From: JBOCEF01 sp050586345
GTDB taxonomy: Bacteria > Pseudomonadota > Alphaproteobacteria > Rhodobacterales > Rhodobacteraceae
NCBI RefSeq assembly: GCF_050586345.1
Contig: NZ_JBOCEF010000012.1
Coordinates: 31,106-95,105 of the forward strand
Length of the DNA stretch: 64,000 bases
Direction: 5' to 3'
Part shown: positions 63,903 to 64,000 of the stretch, one piece after another
How positions within the stretch are numbered: the stretch's first letter is position 1
Layout of the letters: each line of letters begins with the position of its first letter
Made by a program: the position numbers and the translations under genes
Notes under the pieces: generated by a model
Databases searched by the model: none
Told to the model about the DNA's origin: nothing
Seen by the model: only the letters and a program-made list of their open reading frames with translations

Positions 63903-64000
63903 GGCCTGTCCCCATAAACAGGATTCCCCAATCGGGCTCGATCTGATTCAACCTCCCGAAAGAGGAGGTCGCCATGCGCCGTCACGAGCTGTCCGACAAG
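63903..64000 (+). mobile_element. Left end of an IS5-family (IS427-like) element
   Basis: GGGCCTGTCCCCATAAAC starts right after CTAG, the kind of YTAR target used by IS427-group elements. A transposase start follows at 63974. The element continues beyond the window, so the right inverted repeat cannot be checked. Confidence 0.72.
63974..64000 (+). CDS. IS5-family transposase (first nine residues)
   Basis: MRRHELSDK from ATG 63974 with GAGGAGG at 63962-63968. This is the standard N-terminus of IS427-group transposases (MRRHELTD-like). Truncated by the window edge. Confidence 0.75.

Overview
The window is very GC-rich (above 70% by eye) and reads as the chromosome of an alphaproteobacterium in or near the Rhodobacteraceae/Paracoccaceae. 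Supporting signs are an Lrp-type regulator divergent from a long bifunctional putA, acnA divergent from ccmAB, an OxyR/KatG pair, a Usg protein, and VPLPA-CTERM-type sorting signals. The organism is not named by the sequence.

Layout. 1-5.5 kb: an acidic coiled-coil protein running off the left edge, then oxyR divergent from katG. 5.5-11.2 kb: a guanidine-utilisation region. A guanidine-I (ykkC) riboswitch precedes a NitT/TauT-type ABC importer of the family found beside urea/guanidine carboxylases. Downstream lie a GdmH-like ureohydrolase, an extremely His-rich cytosolic protein and a small His-containing membrane protein. 11.2-16.9 kb: aromatic ring-cleavage genes (catB, a LysR regulator, catA, and a hydrolase with an SCP2-like N-terminus). 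16.9-24.7 kb: proline catabolism (putR/putA), a carboxymuconolactone-decarboxylase-fold protein, tRNA-Glu, recJ and infC with a probable ATC start. 24.7-34 kb: a CYP199A-like P450 with its MarR regulator and two operator dyads, a DMT exporter, MATE plus lipid A-type acyltransferase, a DUF1223 protein, a methyltransferase, usg, and an ArsR regulator divergent from NIPSNAP/ABM genes. 34-45 kb: a 1794-residue PPC/CARDB surface protein, an aberrant metallo-beta-lactamase-fold protein, two VPLPA-CTERM-type proteins, a GT-C membrane protein and a GNAT. 45-50.6 kb: acnA, ccmAB, recR.

50.6-58.6 kb is a complete lasso-peptide cluster: cyclase, RRE (PqqD-like) protein, HPr-kinase-like protein, a methyltransferase with a regulatory domain, a 46-residue precursor, an ABC exporter and a leader peptidase. 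It is followed by tRNA-Arg(TCT) and a single low-GC gene of unknown function that looks horizontally acquired. The tail holds a small lipoprotein, lepA, a GT87-type membrane glycosyltransferase and the left end of an IS5-family element at the window edge.

The two most interesting systems are the guanidine region, where the His-rich pair could supply nickel to the hydrolase in place of the known HypA/HypB-like helpers, and the lasso cluster, which combines a kinase with a methyltransferase and has a precursor whose core boundaries do not follow the usual Thr(-2) rule. All family assignments come from motif reading; no search was run.
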